Origin: Flagellimonas zhangzhouensis
GTDB lineage: Bacteria; Bacteroidota; Bacteroidia; Flavobacteriales; Flavobacteriaceae
DNA length: 64,000 bases
Direction: 5' to 3'
Assembly (NCBI RefSeq): GCF_900102925.1
Contig: NZ_FNKI01000002.1
Location: 868,001 to 932,000 of the forward strand
In this document: piece by piece, positions 35,679 through 47,013 of the stretch
Numbering within the stretch: position 1 is the stretch's first letter
Layout: the number at the start of each line of letters is the position of its first letter
Notes under the pieces: model-generated
What the model was told of the DNA's origin: nothing
Databases searched by the model: none
The model's input: the letters and a program-made list of their open reading frames with translations, nothing else
Translations under genes and position numbers: made by a program

Positions 35679-36541
35679 TAAAACAAAGCTACCAATATTA
35701 TACTCAAAACCGCAATGGCCACTCCTGTCCAATTTTTTGCACTGAGTTTTTCTTTAAACAATAAGATGCCTACGAGGGTAGACAACATTACGATTGCTAC
35801 ATTATTAATGGTAAAGACTGCGGCACTGCTCAACAGGTCAGAACGTAGCGCACGAATCAGAAAATAGATGGAAAAATAATTGGGAATGCCCAAGGCCACA
35901 CCTCCCAAAATATTTTTCAAGTTTAGTTTCATTTGGGCTTTATCAGACTTAATTCCAATAAAAATCAATCCAGATAGCGCAGCGAACCCAAATATCATAG
36001 AGGAGAAAATGGGAATTTCTTGGTCGCTTAAATGTACTTCTTCAAAATATTTAATGCTTGCATCGATTATTCCCGATCCTAAAAACACCAAAACGGGTAG
36101 AATCAAGTGTTTTCGGTCTACATGAATTCCTTTGCCTTTGGCCGAAACCAAATAAACAGCTGTCAATGCCAAAATAATTCCGGTAACTTCAATAAAGCTT
36201 AATCGTTCCTTATAAAGGAATACACCCAGCAAAACAGGAATCACCAAACTCATTTTGGTGGCCACAGATGCTACGGACACCCCAGCAACCTGGGAAGTTT
36301 TTGCCATCAGATTAAAAACAGTGATAAATAACATCCCCATAAAAACTGGTCCCCAAATCCAAGAAGACCCTAAGATTTCACCAACATTTAATGTTCCCTT
36401 ATATAAGGTAAGGCCAACCAAACAGGCGGTGATGTAGTTTACGATGATGGCAACCAAGGTTTGTATTTTGTATACATCGTACAGTTTAAAAACCACAAAA
36501 ATCCAGGTGGAACTCAATACGCTTAAGGCCAATGCTATCAT
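35678..36541 (-). CDS. EamA/DMT-superfamily transporter
   Basis: A 287-residue inner-membrane protein with ten transmembrane helices arranged as two EamA repeats. Family members export or import metabolites, including flavins (RibN type) in some groups. It abuts the HAD gene (0-nt gap) within the run ribD-HAD-EamA-yigZ, which makes a flavin-related role possible, but no sequence motif proves a substrate. Confidence 0.85.
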   Translation of the reverse strand: MIALALSVLSSTWIFVVFKLYDVYKIQTLVAIIVNYITACLVGLTLYKGTLNVGEILGSSWIWGPVFMGMLFITVFNLMAKTSQVAGVSVASVATKMSLVIPVLLGVFLYKERLSFIEVTGIILALTAVYLVSAKGKGIHVDRKHLILPVLVFLGSGIIDASIKYFEEVHLSDQEIPIFSSMIFGFAALSGLIFIGIKSDKAQMKLNLKNILGGVALGIPNYFSIYFLIRALRSDLLSSAAVFTINNVAIVMLSTLVGILLFKEKLSAKNWTGVAIAVLSIILVALF

Positions 36542-37144
36542 TTAGAGTTTGGATTTTAGTTGAAGTACATCCTCTTGGCCCACTTGTAAGTTCCAGACCT
36601 TTATACCCAATGCGGCGGCTGAATCCGTATTTTCCTTAAGGTCATCCACAAAAAAGGTTTCGGTGGGTTCCAATTGATTCTGGTCAAGAACAAACTCATA
36701 AATTTCAGCATCGGGTTTTCGCATGCCTATTTCGTAACTCAAGTAAAACACATCAAAGGCATTTTTAAAACGGTTGAAACGTTCCATTCCTATAGCGGAT
36801 TTTACATATTCAATATGAAGGTCGTTGGTGTTGCTCAGCAAAAACAATTTGTATTCGTTTTCTTGTGCAAGGTTTTCCAAAAATTGCAAACGCTCTTCTG
36901 GAAAATCAAGTAAAATGGCATTCCATGCCTCGGTTAAATAATCTCGACTAGCATTTGGAAAGTGCATTGAAACTTCATCCAAAAACTGTCCAGATGCGAC
37001 CAATCCTTTTTCATAGGTATTAAAAAGATGTTCCAGCTCAGGGGTTAGTCCTTTAAATCCGTAATCTAGCATGGCGCGAGCCGTAGCAGGTTTATCCAAA
37101 TTGATGAGTACATCGCCAAAATCAAAAATGATGTTCTTAATCAT
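36542..37144 (-). CDS. HAD-superfamily (subfamily IA, YihX-like) phosphatase
   Basis: A 200-residue HAD hydrolase. Motif I is FDFGDVLIN, with nucleophile Asp8 and Gly10 at the second acid position, as in YihX; motif II is LLSNTN, motif III the Lys in RKPDAEIY, motif IV FFVDDLKEN. It overlaps ribD by 8 nt. The riboflavin pathway needs a HAD phosphatase after RibD, and this is a good positional candidate; YihX-type glucose-1-phosphatase activity is the alternative. Confidence 0.85.
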   Translation of the reverse strand: MIKNIIFDFGDVLINLDKPATARAMLDYGFKGLTPELEHLFNTYEKGLVASGQFLDEVSMHFPNASRDYLTEAWNAILLDFPEERLQFLENLAQENEYKLFLLSNTNDLHIEYVKSAIGMERFNRFKNAFDVFYLSYEIGMRKPDAEIYEFVLDQNQLEPTETFFVDDLKENTDSAAALGIKVWNLQVGQEDVLQLKSKL

Positions 37145-38189
37145 TGCGGTAAATAGATAAAGAGTCGGTTAAGATGGATTCGGTATGTGTAAGTGTGCCT
37201 TTAATTTTTGGTGCAGGAATTCCAGATTCAAAACGGACTTGGCCTTGAAAAATACGGGCTTCATCCCAAAGGTTTTCATAAATAAAGGTTTGAAGCGTTT
37301 GGGCACCACCTTCTATAATGACACTTGTAATGTTATGTTGAAACAGCACATCGCAAATCTGTTTCGCCAGAGGTTCTTCGAAATCAACAACGGCATAATC
37401 AATACCGTCAACATGTTTTGAAGCGTTGCTTTCTTCCGTAAGCACGATGGTTTTTACACTTCTGTCCAACACCTGAAAAGCGTTATCAATTTTAAGAGTC
37501 CTATCCAAAACGACCCTAATCGGATTTTTACCACTCCAATTTCTAACATTAAGTTTTGGATTGTCTTTCAACACCGTTTGGGTGCCTGCCAAAATGGATT
37601 GTTCCTCACTGCGCCATTGGTGCACCAATTGTTTGGAATATCGATTGGTGATCCAGTAGGGTTGAGGGTCTGCTTCTCGAACGGAGTCATCAGGTGCCAA
37701 AAATCCATCTTGGGTCTCGCCCCACTTTAATATTATATAAGGTCTTTGCTGTTCTTGAAAAGTCAAAAAACGTTTGTGGTGTTCTCTGCATTCCTCTTCA
37801 AGAATGCCAACATTAACCTTGCATCCAGCTTCTACCAATTTTACAATACCTTGTCCTGCTACTTTATCGTGAGGGTCCTGTAATCCAATAAAAACCTCTT
37901 TGAATTTATATTTCGCAATTAAATCTGCGCAAGGAGGTGTTTTTCCATAATGAGAGCAGGGCTCCAAGGTCACATAAAGGGAACATTCGGCCAATACTTC
38001 CTTGTTTTTTACTGCATTAATGGCATTCACTTCGGCATGCGGACCACCGTATGGGCTGGTAAAACCTTCTGAAATGATTTTTCCGTTGTGCACAATTACA
38101 CATCCCACCATAGGATTTGGAGCTGTTGAGCCTAGTCCCTTTTTGGCCAATTCGATGCAGCGAAGGAGGTATTTTTGATGTATATTCAC
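37137..38189 (-). CDS. ribD: Bifunctional riboflavin deaminase/reductase RibD
   Basis: Catalyses two consecutive steps of riboflavin synthesis: deamination of the pyrimidine, then reduction of the ribosyl side chain. The 350-residue protein has the zinc deaminase site GGPHAEVNAI and TLEPCSHYGKTPPCADL (about residues 47-85) and the NADPH reductase domain (about 145-350). The start is a GTG at 38189, reading MNIHQKYLLRC; the frame stays open upstream but would run into the divergent GNAT gene. First gene of ribD-HAD-EamA-yigZ. Confidence 0.94.
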   Translation of the reverse strand: MNIHQKYLLRCIELAKKGLGSTAPNPMVGCVIVHNGKIISEGFTSPYGGPHAEVNAINAVKNKEVLAECSLYVTLEPCSHYGKTPPCADLIAKYKFKEVFIGLQDPHDKVAGQGIVKLVEAGCKVNVGILEEECREHHKRFLTFQEQQRPYIILKWGETQDGFLAPDDSVREADPQPYWITNRYSKQLVHQWRSEEQSILAGTQTVLKDNPKLNVRNWSGKNPIRVVLDRTLKIDNAFQVLDRSVKTIVLTEESNASKHVDGIDYAVVDFEEPLAKQICDVLFQHNITSVIIEGGAQTLQTFIYENLWDEARIFQGQVRFESGIPAPKIKGTLTHTESILTDSLSIYRND

Positions 38190-38193
38190 CCCA

Positions 38194-38201
38194 CAAAAAT
38201 A
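38194..38201 (-). promoter_or_regulatory. ribD promoter (-7 box), possibly giving a leaderless mRNA
   Basis: Minus-strand TATTTTTG ends 5 nt before the GTG start; a TTG lies 14 nt upstream, short for this promoter type. If used, the transcript would start at or near the initiation codon. No FMN riboswitch fits the 30-bp gap. Confidence 0.4.
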
Positions 38202-38219
38202 GAACAATAAAAACACAAT

Positions 38220-38704
38220 ATGGGAGATACGGTGATTCGTGAAATAACCCCCGATGACAATGCACAGGTGGCCCAAGTAATACGCAAAGTTTTTGAGGAT
38301 ATGGGTGTACCCAAAGTGGGAACTGCCTATGCCGACAAGGCTTTGGACGATATGTTTTCCAACTACAATGTGCCAAAGGCCGCTTATTTTGTAGTGGAGC
38401 ATGAAGGTAGGATCATTGGTTGTGCTGGAGTGGCCCAGTTGGACAACTACGAAGGCAATGTGTGTGAGCTTCAGAAAATGTATTTTTTGGAAGAAGCAAG
38501 GGGTAAAGGATTGGGGGCCAAAATGATTTCGGCTTGTTTGGAGAAAGCTAAGGAATTTGGTTTTGATCAATGCTATTTGGAAACCATGCCCTACATGGAA
38601 GCTGCTCAAAAATTATACAAGAAAAACGGATTTGAATACATCGATGCGCCCATGGGAAACACGGGACACTATTCTTGCCCCGTTTGGATGCTTAAAAAAT
38701 TGTA

Positions 38705-38705
<1 letters not shown>
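38220..38705 (+). CDS. GNAT family acetyltransferase
   Basis: A 161-residue N-acetyltransferase with VVEHEGRIIGCAGVAQL (about 58-74), the acetyl-CoA loop LEEARGKGLGAKMISACLEKA (about 89-109) and AQKLYKKNGFEYID. Substrate unknown. Its stop overlaps the prmC start by one base (TAATG), so it leads the GNAT-prmC-ligA run. Confidence 0.87.
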
Positions 38706-41559
<2,854 letters not shown>

Positions 41560-41561
41560 CC

Positions 41562-41855
41562 ATGACGCCTAAAACCTACCAAGAATTTAAAGATACTCTA
41601 AACGAATCTGCTCCGCCAAGTTCTTGGTCTTTACCGCTACAATCTCTTTGGTTTGAAGCAAAAGGCGATTGGGAAGCTTCACACAATATTGCCCAAGATT
41701 TGCATTCTTCGATGGGTAGCTGGATTCACGCTTATTTGCACCGTAAAGAGGGCGATGAATGGAATGCTGGGTATTGGTACCGCCAAGCGGGCCAACCATT
41801 TCCCAAGCATAGTTTGGAGGAAGAGCTTCAGCAATTGGTAGAGGTGAACCTATAA
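41562..41855 (+). CDS. Small conserved protein of unknown function downstream of ligA
   Basis: A 97-residue soluble protein rich in Trp and His. Its core, LPLQSLWFEAKGDWEASHNIAQ ... SSMGSWIHAYLHRKEGDEWNAGYWYRQAG (in parts), is a pattern I recognise from small proteins conserved across several bacterial phyla, with no assigned function. It starts 2 nt after the ligA stop, so it is translationally linked to ligA. Confidence 0.75.
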   Translation: MTPKTYQEFKDTLNESAPPSSWSLPLQSLWFEAKGDWEASHNIAQDLHSSMGSWIHAYLHRKEGDEWNAGYWYRQAGQPFPKHSLEEELQQLVEVNL

Positions 41856-42156
41856 CCATCTACAATTAGCAATAATCAATCCTATAATATTATTGAACAT
41901 TGCATTCTATTTCCTATTCATGGAAATAAATGGATATGAGTTTATCGGTTATTTACCTAACATTTTTTCTTATCCATTTTGAACTTTTTCTTCCAAAGTG
42001 AACAAAATGGTCTTTCTAGAGTATAATTCTATCAATTGAAAGCCCAACTTCATCAATCCAGATGGGCTATTGGTTAGATCTAGGTGCTTCACGTTAATTT
42101 ATTACTTCAACTTGCCTGAAAATAAATAATTAACAAAAATCAAATCTTTAAAACCT
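41856..42156. other. 300-bp gap leading into the surface-lipoprotein island
   Basis: No credible gene. A small hairpin (TATTTCC/GGAAATA, 41908-41928) and a separated inverted pair CCATTTTG/CAAAATGG (41974-42010) are visible. The last ~150 bp hold the first copy of a leader repeat shared with the next gene. Confidence 0.5.
42010..42129. repeat. Leader repeat, copy 1
   Basis: About 120 bp homologous to 43104-43222. Matched blocks keep the same spacing within one base: GTCTTTCT, CATCAAT, the 13-mer ATTGGTTAGATCT (42069-42081) and CAACTTGC. It ends ~28 bp before the first island gene. A frame readable in copy 2 is broken here by TGA, so a coding role is unlikely. Confidence 0.75.
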
Positions 42157-42837
42157 ATGAAAAAAAATCTATTTCTAAGTGCAGTACTTATGGCCACAAT
42201 ATGGTCTTGTAGTAAGGAAGATGAACCTGCTACCACTAAAAAACTAGAGAACCTTGCCCCGAATATTGAAGCACAAAGTTTTGTTGTAAAAGAAAATATT
42301 GATGATACCTATCCAATTGGAGCGGTTGAAGCCCATGATGAAGATGTTGAGGATTTTTTAATATTTAAAATAGTTGATGACTCCGATGCGCTATTTGAAA
42401 TAACAGAAATCTCTGGTACAATTACCCTTAGAGAGGGTAAAAATCTTGATTTTAACAATGCTACATCACATACCATTACTGTTGAGGTTAATGACGGATA
42501 TGATAAGGCTTCTAGTGTGATTACAATTAATGTGAGTAATTCCAATGTAGCTCCTGTTTTTGACGAAGCTTATTTAAGCTTTGAGACTAAGAAGGATATT
42601 GCTGAATCCGAGGAAATTGGAACTTTAAAAGTGATTGACGAAGATGAGGATCCTATTAGCTATGTAATTTTAAAAAATACAGATGATAATCTTTTTAAAA
42701 TTTCTGAAAAAGGAGTTATCAGCCTTGCTGAAGGAAAAAGTTTTAATGACGAAATTGAACAATACACTATTTTAATAGGTGTTCACGATGGATTAGCTGG
42801 AGAAAAAGCAGAAGTAACAATTACGGTTGTTGAATAA
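42157..42837 (+). CDS. Cadherin-like surface lipoprotein (island gene 1)
   Basis: A 226-residue protein with a lipoprotein signal (FLSAVLMATIWSC) and two cadherin-like beta-sandwich repeats (about 35-125 and 130-225), each with acidic calcium-type motifs (AHDEDVED, DGYDKAS; VIDEDEDP) and a repeated SG.ITL.EGKNLDFNNA-type core. Probably anchored in the outer membrane, facing outside. The repeats resemble those in island gene 3. No catalytic domain is present; adhesion or ligand binding is inference. Confidence 0.78.
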   Translation: MKKNLFLSAVLMATIWSCSKEDEPATTKKLENLAPNIEAQSFVVKENIDDTYPIGAVEAHDEDVEDFLIFKIVDDSDALFEITEISGTITLREGKNLDFNNATSHTITVEVNDGYDKASSVITINVSNSNVAPVFDEAYLSFETKKDIAESEEIGTLKVIDEDEDPISYVILKNTDDNLFKISEKGVISLAEGKSFNDEIEQYTILIGVHDGLAGEKAEVTITVVE

Positions 42838-42975
42838 TTAAACCCTAACTTATTATTGCAACTTATGCTAATGTTGCTTGATAGAATTATAAGAAAGTAA
42901 ATAACCTTAATCGAACTGTAATTCTATATGGGCAGATTCAAAGCATATTAAATCCCCATACCTCTAGATAGTTTT

Positions 42976-43010
42976 CCACCGAAGGGCAATATTGTTTTTC
43001 GGTGGTTTTT
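42976..43010 (+). terminator. Terminator of island gene 1
   Basis: CCACCGAA (42976-42983), 14-nt loop, TTCGGTGG (42998-43005), TTTTT. The text before it (TAGTTTTCCACCGAA) is shared with the terminator of island gene 3 at 47014. Confidence 0.82.
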
Positions 43011-43103
43011 GTTTATATGAAATTAGACTTGAAATTTGCCGATCAGGTGAAATCTGCCCATTGAAAACTTCAGTAAAGCAGCACTTCAACCTTAATAAAA
43101 AAA

Positions 43104-43222
43104 GTCTTTCTGGTTTAAATCCCGTCAATTCAAATATAGCATCCATCAATTCAAAAGGGGCATTGGTTAGATCTGTTGATTTTACCTCGGATTATTGCGG
43201 CAACTTGCTGTCAATAAAGTAA
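43104..43222. repeat. Leader repeat, copy 2
   Basis: Homologous to 42010-42129; the shared 13-mer lies at 43162-43174. It ends 9 bp before the ATG of island gene 2. Confidence 0.75.
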
Positions 43223-43231
43223 AAAACAACA

Positions 43232-44794
43232 ATGAAAACCTTAAAAACAATGAAAACAAAAGTATTATTTGGTTTGATGCTCCTTGCCCTGGTATTTTCC
43301 TGTAGTAAGGATGATGAACCTGCCCCAACCCCAGAACCTGAAAATCAAAAACCAACAATTTCCTTTGTGAGCCCTACGGCAAATAGTGGTGACCTTTGGA
43401 ATATAGTAGACGTAGAGGTTAATGCGGCGGATAGTGATGGTTCGGTAGCGAAAGTTGAATTTTATGCAAATGGAGTTAAAGTAACTGAGTCAACCGTGTC
43501 GCCTTACTCTTTTAATTGGAACAGTAAAGATGTGGAAGATGGCAGTGTGGAACTAAAAGCCATAGTAACGGATGACGAAGGAGCTACTGCAACAGCTAGT
43601 ATTTCAGTTGATGTAAAGAATGTATTACTCGATTACAACATTTTTGACGGCTACTTAAGTGCTGGCGCAGACATTATGAACTTCACTTATATTACAAGCC
43701 CAGCACCTGAAAAAGAAATTCTTTATTTCGCCGAAATTCCAGAGGGTGCATTTGCACAAACAGTTCAACGTCCAGCAGAATTTGATGGTGAAACTTTTGA
43801 TGTGCATTTTGTTGGCTATTATATGAACAATGATGGCAACGACGGTAAAATAACAAGTTATCATGGTATTACCCCAGGCGATTTCAGCCCCGTGCCATCT
43901 ACACAAGCCAACTATGGGAATGAGCTAGGAGATGCTAATGTTACCTTTACGAATGTGCCCGATCATGATTATGCCATGATTTTTTCGGGAGGCAACACCA
44001 ACCCAATTGCAGAAAACACACAACGCACATTAAAGATCTATGATCAATTTGATTTGGGTTATGTGTATCTGAAAGTTGGTGATGCAGGCTACTATATGGC
44101 TGCACCATTTGGAGTCGGTGATCATGAGCTGCCTTTGAATGCGATGAATACATCTATGGATAGCCATACTTTTGCCGACAACGGTTCTCTCAGCACTGCA
44201 AGTTTACTTGTACAAGGACATACGGGGCCAAGTCGTTACTCTCCAGCAGTAAGCATTTATCGTGAAAATATTGCCTTGAATGGAAATCCTTTCGAAACCA
44301 AGTTTCATGTGCCAAAGGCAGAAGATCAAGTTTTTGACCATTACTTCACCAATGCAAGAGTACAAGAGAATGGCAGAACTTACGTGCACGAAGCTTACCA
44401 AGAAATATTGAGCTCTATGACAAAACTTGATGCTACTTTTGAAGCAAATGATAAAAAATTGTCTCAGCTTGATATTACAGCAACTTCAATGGATGATTTT
44501 GATTGGTTAGGAGTTACTTTTCAAGTGAGTGCAAGTGATACATTCACCTTTGTTTGGCAAAGTTACTCTGGTGATGATACTATTTCTTTCCCACCAATAC
44601 CTACTGAAGTTGTTACAGCTACTAATGAAGTGTTCAACAGTTCCGATATTGTTTTTAAAGACGCAAATGTTACCATGCTATTTGAAGATCGTGATAATTA
44701 TAATGGATACGATGATTTTAAAGATATCCGCTTTGGCAGAAAAACAGAAGATACAGAGCTTAAAACCCGCTTGTATGTTTTTGGTCAACTATAA
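43232..44794 (+). CDS. Surface lipoprotein with one Ig-like domain and a large unassigned region (island gene 2)
   Basis: A 520-residue protein. Its lipoprotein signal is LFGLMLLALVFSC, followed by SKDDEPAPTPEPENQ, a typical surface-export linker. Residues about 45-130 form an Ig-like domain (ISFVSPTANSGDLWNIVDVEV ... VKNVL; SDGSVAKVEFYANG) of the kind found in carbohydrate-active proteins. Residues 135-520 match no family I recognise; they are beta-rich with many aromatic residues (YYMAAPFGVGDHELPLN, WQSYSGDDTISFP). A second ATG at 43250 (MKTKVLFG) may be the true start. Confidence 0.75.
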   Translation: MKTLKTMKTKVLFGLMLLALVFSCSKDDEPAPTPEPENQKPTISFVSPTANSGDLWNIVDVEVNAADSDGSVAKVEFYANGVKVTESTVSPYSFNWNSKDVEDGSVELKAIVTDDEGATATASISVDVKNVLLDYNIFDGYLSAGADIMNFTYITSPAPEKEILYFAEIPEGAFAQTVQRPAEFDGETFDVHFVGYYMNNDGNDGKITSYHGITPGDFSPVPSTQANYGNELGDANVTFTNVPDHDYAMIFSGGNTNPIAENTQRTLKIYDQFDLGYVYLKVGDAGYYMAAPFGVGDHELPLNAMNTSMDSHTFADNGSLSTASLLVQGHTGPSRYSPAVSIYRENIALNGNPFETKFHVPKAEDQVFDHYFTNARVQENGRTYVHEAYQEILSSMTKLDATFEANDKKLSQLDITATSMDDFDWLGVTFQVSASDTFTFVWQSYSGDDTISFPPIPTEVVTATNEVFNSSDIVFKDANVTMLFEDRDNYNGYDDFKDIRFGRKTEDTELKTRLYVFGQL

Positions 44795-45124
44795 TTTTAT
44801 AGAAACACTATAAATGTAAAAGCTGCTTTCCAAATTTGGAAAGCAGCTTTTGGTTTCTGATGATGTTGAACCCTTGGGTTCTTTCTTCACTAAATTGAAG
44901 ATTCGATATTGTCATCTAATCATCACTTTTCTTATATGGTTCTGCATTTTTCACCTTTCACCCTTTACTTATCATTCTTCCTTTACTTATATATGCTTAT
45001 TAAACATTCCATCAACTGATAATCCCTATTCATAAACCCAAATACCCCATACGTTAATTGGTAGCTCAGAAAACCCTATAAAACTTTCAAATTGCAGCAA
45101 TTACAACCTTTAAAAACTTTAAAA
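44795..45124. other. 330-bp gap between island genes 2 and 3
   Basis: Holds the terminator hairpin at 44818 and AT-rich text with loose heptamer echoes (TTTCACC TTTCACC near 44950). The leader repeat of genes 1 and 2 is not recognisable here. Confidence 0.5.
44818..44851. terminator. Perfect 34-bp palindrome, terminator of island gene 2
   Basis: AAAAGCTGCTTTCCAAA (44818-44834) meets its exact complement TTTGGAAAGCAGCTTTT (44835-44851) with no spacer. A-rich before and T-rich after, so it can terminate from either side. Confidence 0.8.
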
Positions 45125-46978
45125 ATGAAACTGAATAGGATAATATTAGGATTATTTGCTTTTATCACATTAATTTCTTGTAACGAGGATGATGGTTCAA
45201 CAGGATTTCCAAATCAGAGACCCGTAATCTATGAACAAACATTCAATCCTCCTGGACTCATTTCTGACACAGATATAATTGGTTTGGTAAAAGCCTTCGA
45301 TGCCAATGTGGGCACAAAACTCGCGTATTCCATTACCCAAAATAGCAGCGATTTGTTTGAAATAGCAAATGTTACAGGCGCACTCAAATTGAAAGATGGG
45401 AAAAACCTTGATTTTAATTCTGAACCATCGCATAAGATCACCGTGACTGTATCAGATTTTGAATTGGAAGCGTCGGCTCAGATTACAATTAATGTCAATG
45501 TAGCGCCACAGTTTGAAGATGAAACCTATGAGTTTGAAGTGGATGAGGATATAGCTGTAGATTATGTTATTGGTGCCTTAACCGCAAACGATGTTCATGG
45601 GGATGAACTTGAGTTTAGTATCTCCAAAAATGATAATGAACTTTTCGAAATAAATGAAACTGGAGAATTGAGTCTTGTAGATGGTAAAGAGCTCAACTTT
45701 ACGGAACAACAGGAACACAGTATAACTGTGGCGGTTAGCGATGATATCCATACTGTAGAAAAGGAGGTCGTCATCAAAGTAGTTGACGTTGAATTAGGAG
45801 GGCCAACAGTTGAAAACACCTACTTTGAGGTGGAAGAGGATATTTTGGATACGGATTTAATAGGAAATTTAGGAGCTGAAGACCCCGATGGTGACCAAAT
45901 TGAATATTTAATAGTTCAAAACGATAGTGATTTATTCAGAATAACTGAAAATGGTGAAATCTTTTTGGAAGAAGGAATGTCTTTGAATTATGAAGAAAGC
46001 ACTGCTCATGAAATTCAAATTAGCGTTTCTGATGGAAAAGAAGTAAACCTGGCAATGGTCCAAATTGTGGTGTTGAATGTTGAGGACGAATTATTTGAAC
46101 TGCCAAGTTCCTTTATAACCAAATGGGAAGTAAAAGGTGATGGTGGTACCATTTCCATTGCGACCAATGAGAATTATAGCTATGACTATACTATTGATTG
46201 GGGTGATGGAACAGTGGAAAAACGTACAGACCAAGACCCATCCCATACCTATGACGCTCCTGGTGTGTACACGGTGGCTATTGCAGGAGATTTTCCAGCA
46301 ATTCGAATGGGAAAAGATGGATTTGATGAGTCTTTAAAGAAAACATTAATTTCTATTGAACAATGGGGTGATATTGTGTGGGAGAGTATGAGTAAAGCGT
46401 TTTATGGTTGTTTAAACTTGGAATATAAAGCAACCGACTTACCCAACCTTACCAATGTAACAAATTTGAGTTATATGTTTGCTGATTGCCCTCTAATCGA
46501 TGGCGATCTAAATGATTGGAACACAGAAAATGTTACTGGAATGTCTTATATGTTTTATAATGCAATCGCATTTGATGGTAATATTGAAGATTGGAATGTT
46601 CGAAATGTGACGCATTTTGGTGATATGTTTAATAATGCCACAAGTTTTAATCAAAATATTAGTGGCTGGAATACCCAAAGTGGAGTTTATTTTGGGCGCA
46701 TGTTCGGACTTGCATCTTCCTTTGACCAAGATTTAGGTAATTGGAATATGAATACTAGCCAAAATATGGTTGATATGATTTCTCATTCTGGAATGTCTCC
46801 TGAAAATTATTCCAATACTTTAATTGGTTGGGCAAATCAAAATTTACCACCAAATGATATTCTTTTTGTGGCAACAAATGTGCAGCATTGTCAACAACAA
46901 AATGTAGGTACAGCTATTACAACTCTTGAAAATCTAGGCTGGACAATTTTAGATGCAGGTAGTGTAATTTGTCCTTAA
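45125..46978 (+). CDS. Surface lipoprotein with three cadherin-like repeats, a PKD-like domain and BspA-type leucine-rich/DUF285 repeats (island gene 3)
   Basis: A 617-residue protein with signal IILGLFAFITLISC. Order: three cadherin-like repeats (about 25-110, 112-205, 207-305), a PKD-like domain (about 318-370; DYTIDWGDGTVEKRTDQDPSHTYDAPGVYTV), then BspA/DUF285 repeats (about 395-560) with the unit (F.G.I..WN..NVT.M..MF..A..F). Such repeats mediate attachment in other bacteria. The ATG at 45125 is chosen because it begins the signal peptide; a TTG 33 nt upstream is in frame. The cadherin repeats are paralogous to gene 1. Confidence 0.85.
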   Translation: MKLNRIILGLFAFITLISCNEDDGSTGFPNQRPVIYEQTFNPPGLISDTDIIGLVKAFDANVGTKLAYSITQNSSDLFEIANVTGALKLKDGKNLDFNSEPSHKITVTVSDFELEASAQITINVNVAPQFEDETYEFEVDEDIAVDYVIGALTANDVHGDELEFSISKNDNELFEINETGELSLVDGKELNFTEQQEHSITVAVSDDIHTVEKEVVIKVVDVELGGPTVENTYFEVEEDILDTDLIGNLGAEDPDGDQIEYLIVQNDSDLFRITENGEIFLEEGMSLNYEESTAHEIQISVSDGKEVNLAMVQIVVLNVEDELFELPSSFITKWEVKGDGGTISIATNENYSYDYTIDWGDGTVEKRTDQDPSHTYDAPGVYTVAIAGDFPAIRMGKDGFDESLKKTLISIEQWGDIVWESMSKAFYGCLNLEYKATDLPNLTNVTNLSYMFADCPLIDGDLNDWNTENVTGMSYMFYNAIAFDGNIEDWNVRNVTHFGDMFNNATSFNQNISGWNTQSGVYFGRMFGLASSFDQDLGNWNMNTSQNMVDMISHSGMSPENYSNTLIGWANQNLPPNDILFVATNVQHCQQQNVGTAITTLENLGWTILDAGSVICP

Positions 46979-47013
46979 AAAAAATTTAAACATTCCCAAC
47001 TCCTGATAGTTTG

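Larger units (their letters stand above)
42838..43231. other. 394-bp gap with terminator and second leader repeat
   Basis: Contains the terminator at 42976-43010 and leader repeat copy 2 at 43104-43222. The plus-strand frame across it (ending SVDFTSDYCGNLLSIK before a stop at 43222) starts inside the terminator and is not considered a gene. Confidence 0.55.

Noticed and set aside
38190-38609. N-terminal extension of RibD over the GNAT gene
   Set aside because: It is antisense to a well-supported acetyltransferase and has no deaminase features; it is a shadow frame.
41908-42010. Inverted pairs after the ligA run as a terminator or operator
   Set aside because: The short stems have no T-tail and widely separated arms; support is too weak to call.
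42992-43222. 76-codon plus-strand frame before island gene 2
   Set aside because: It starts inside a terminator stem, and the homologous leader copy at 42010 is broken by a stop codon, so selection on the protein is unlikely.
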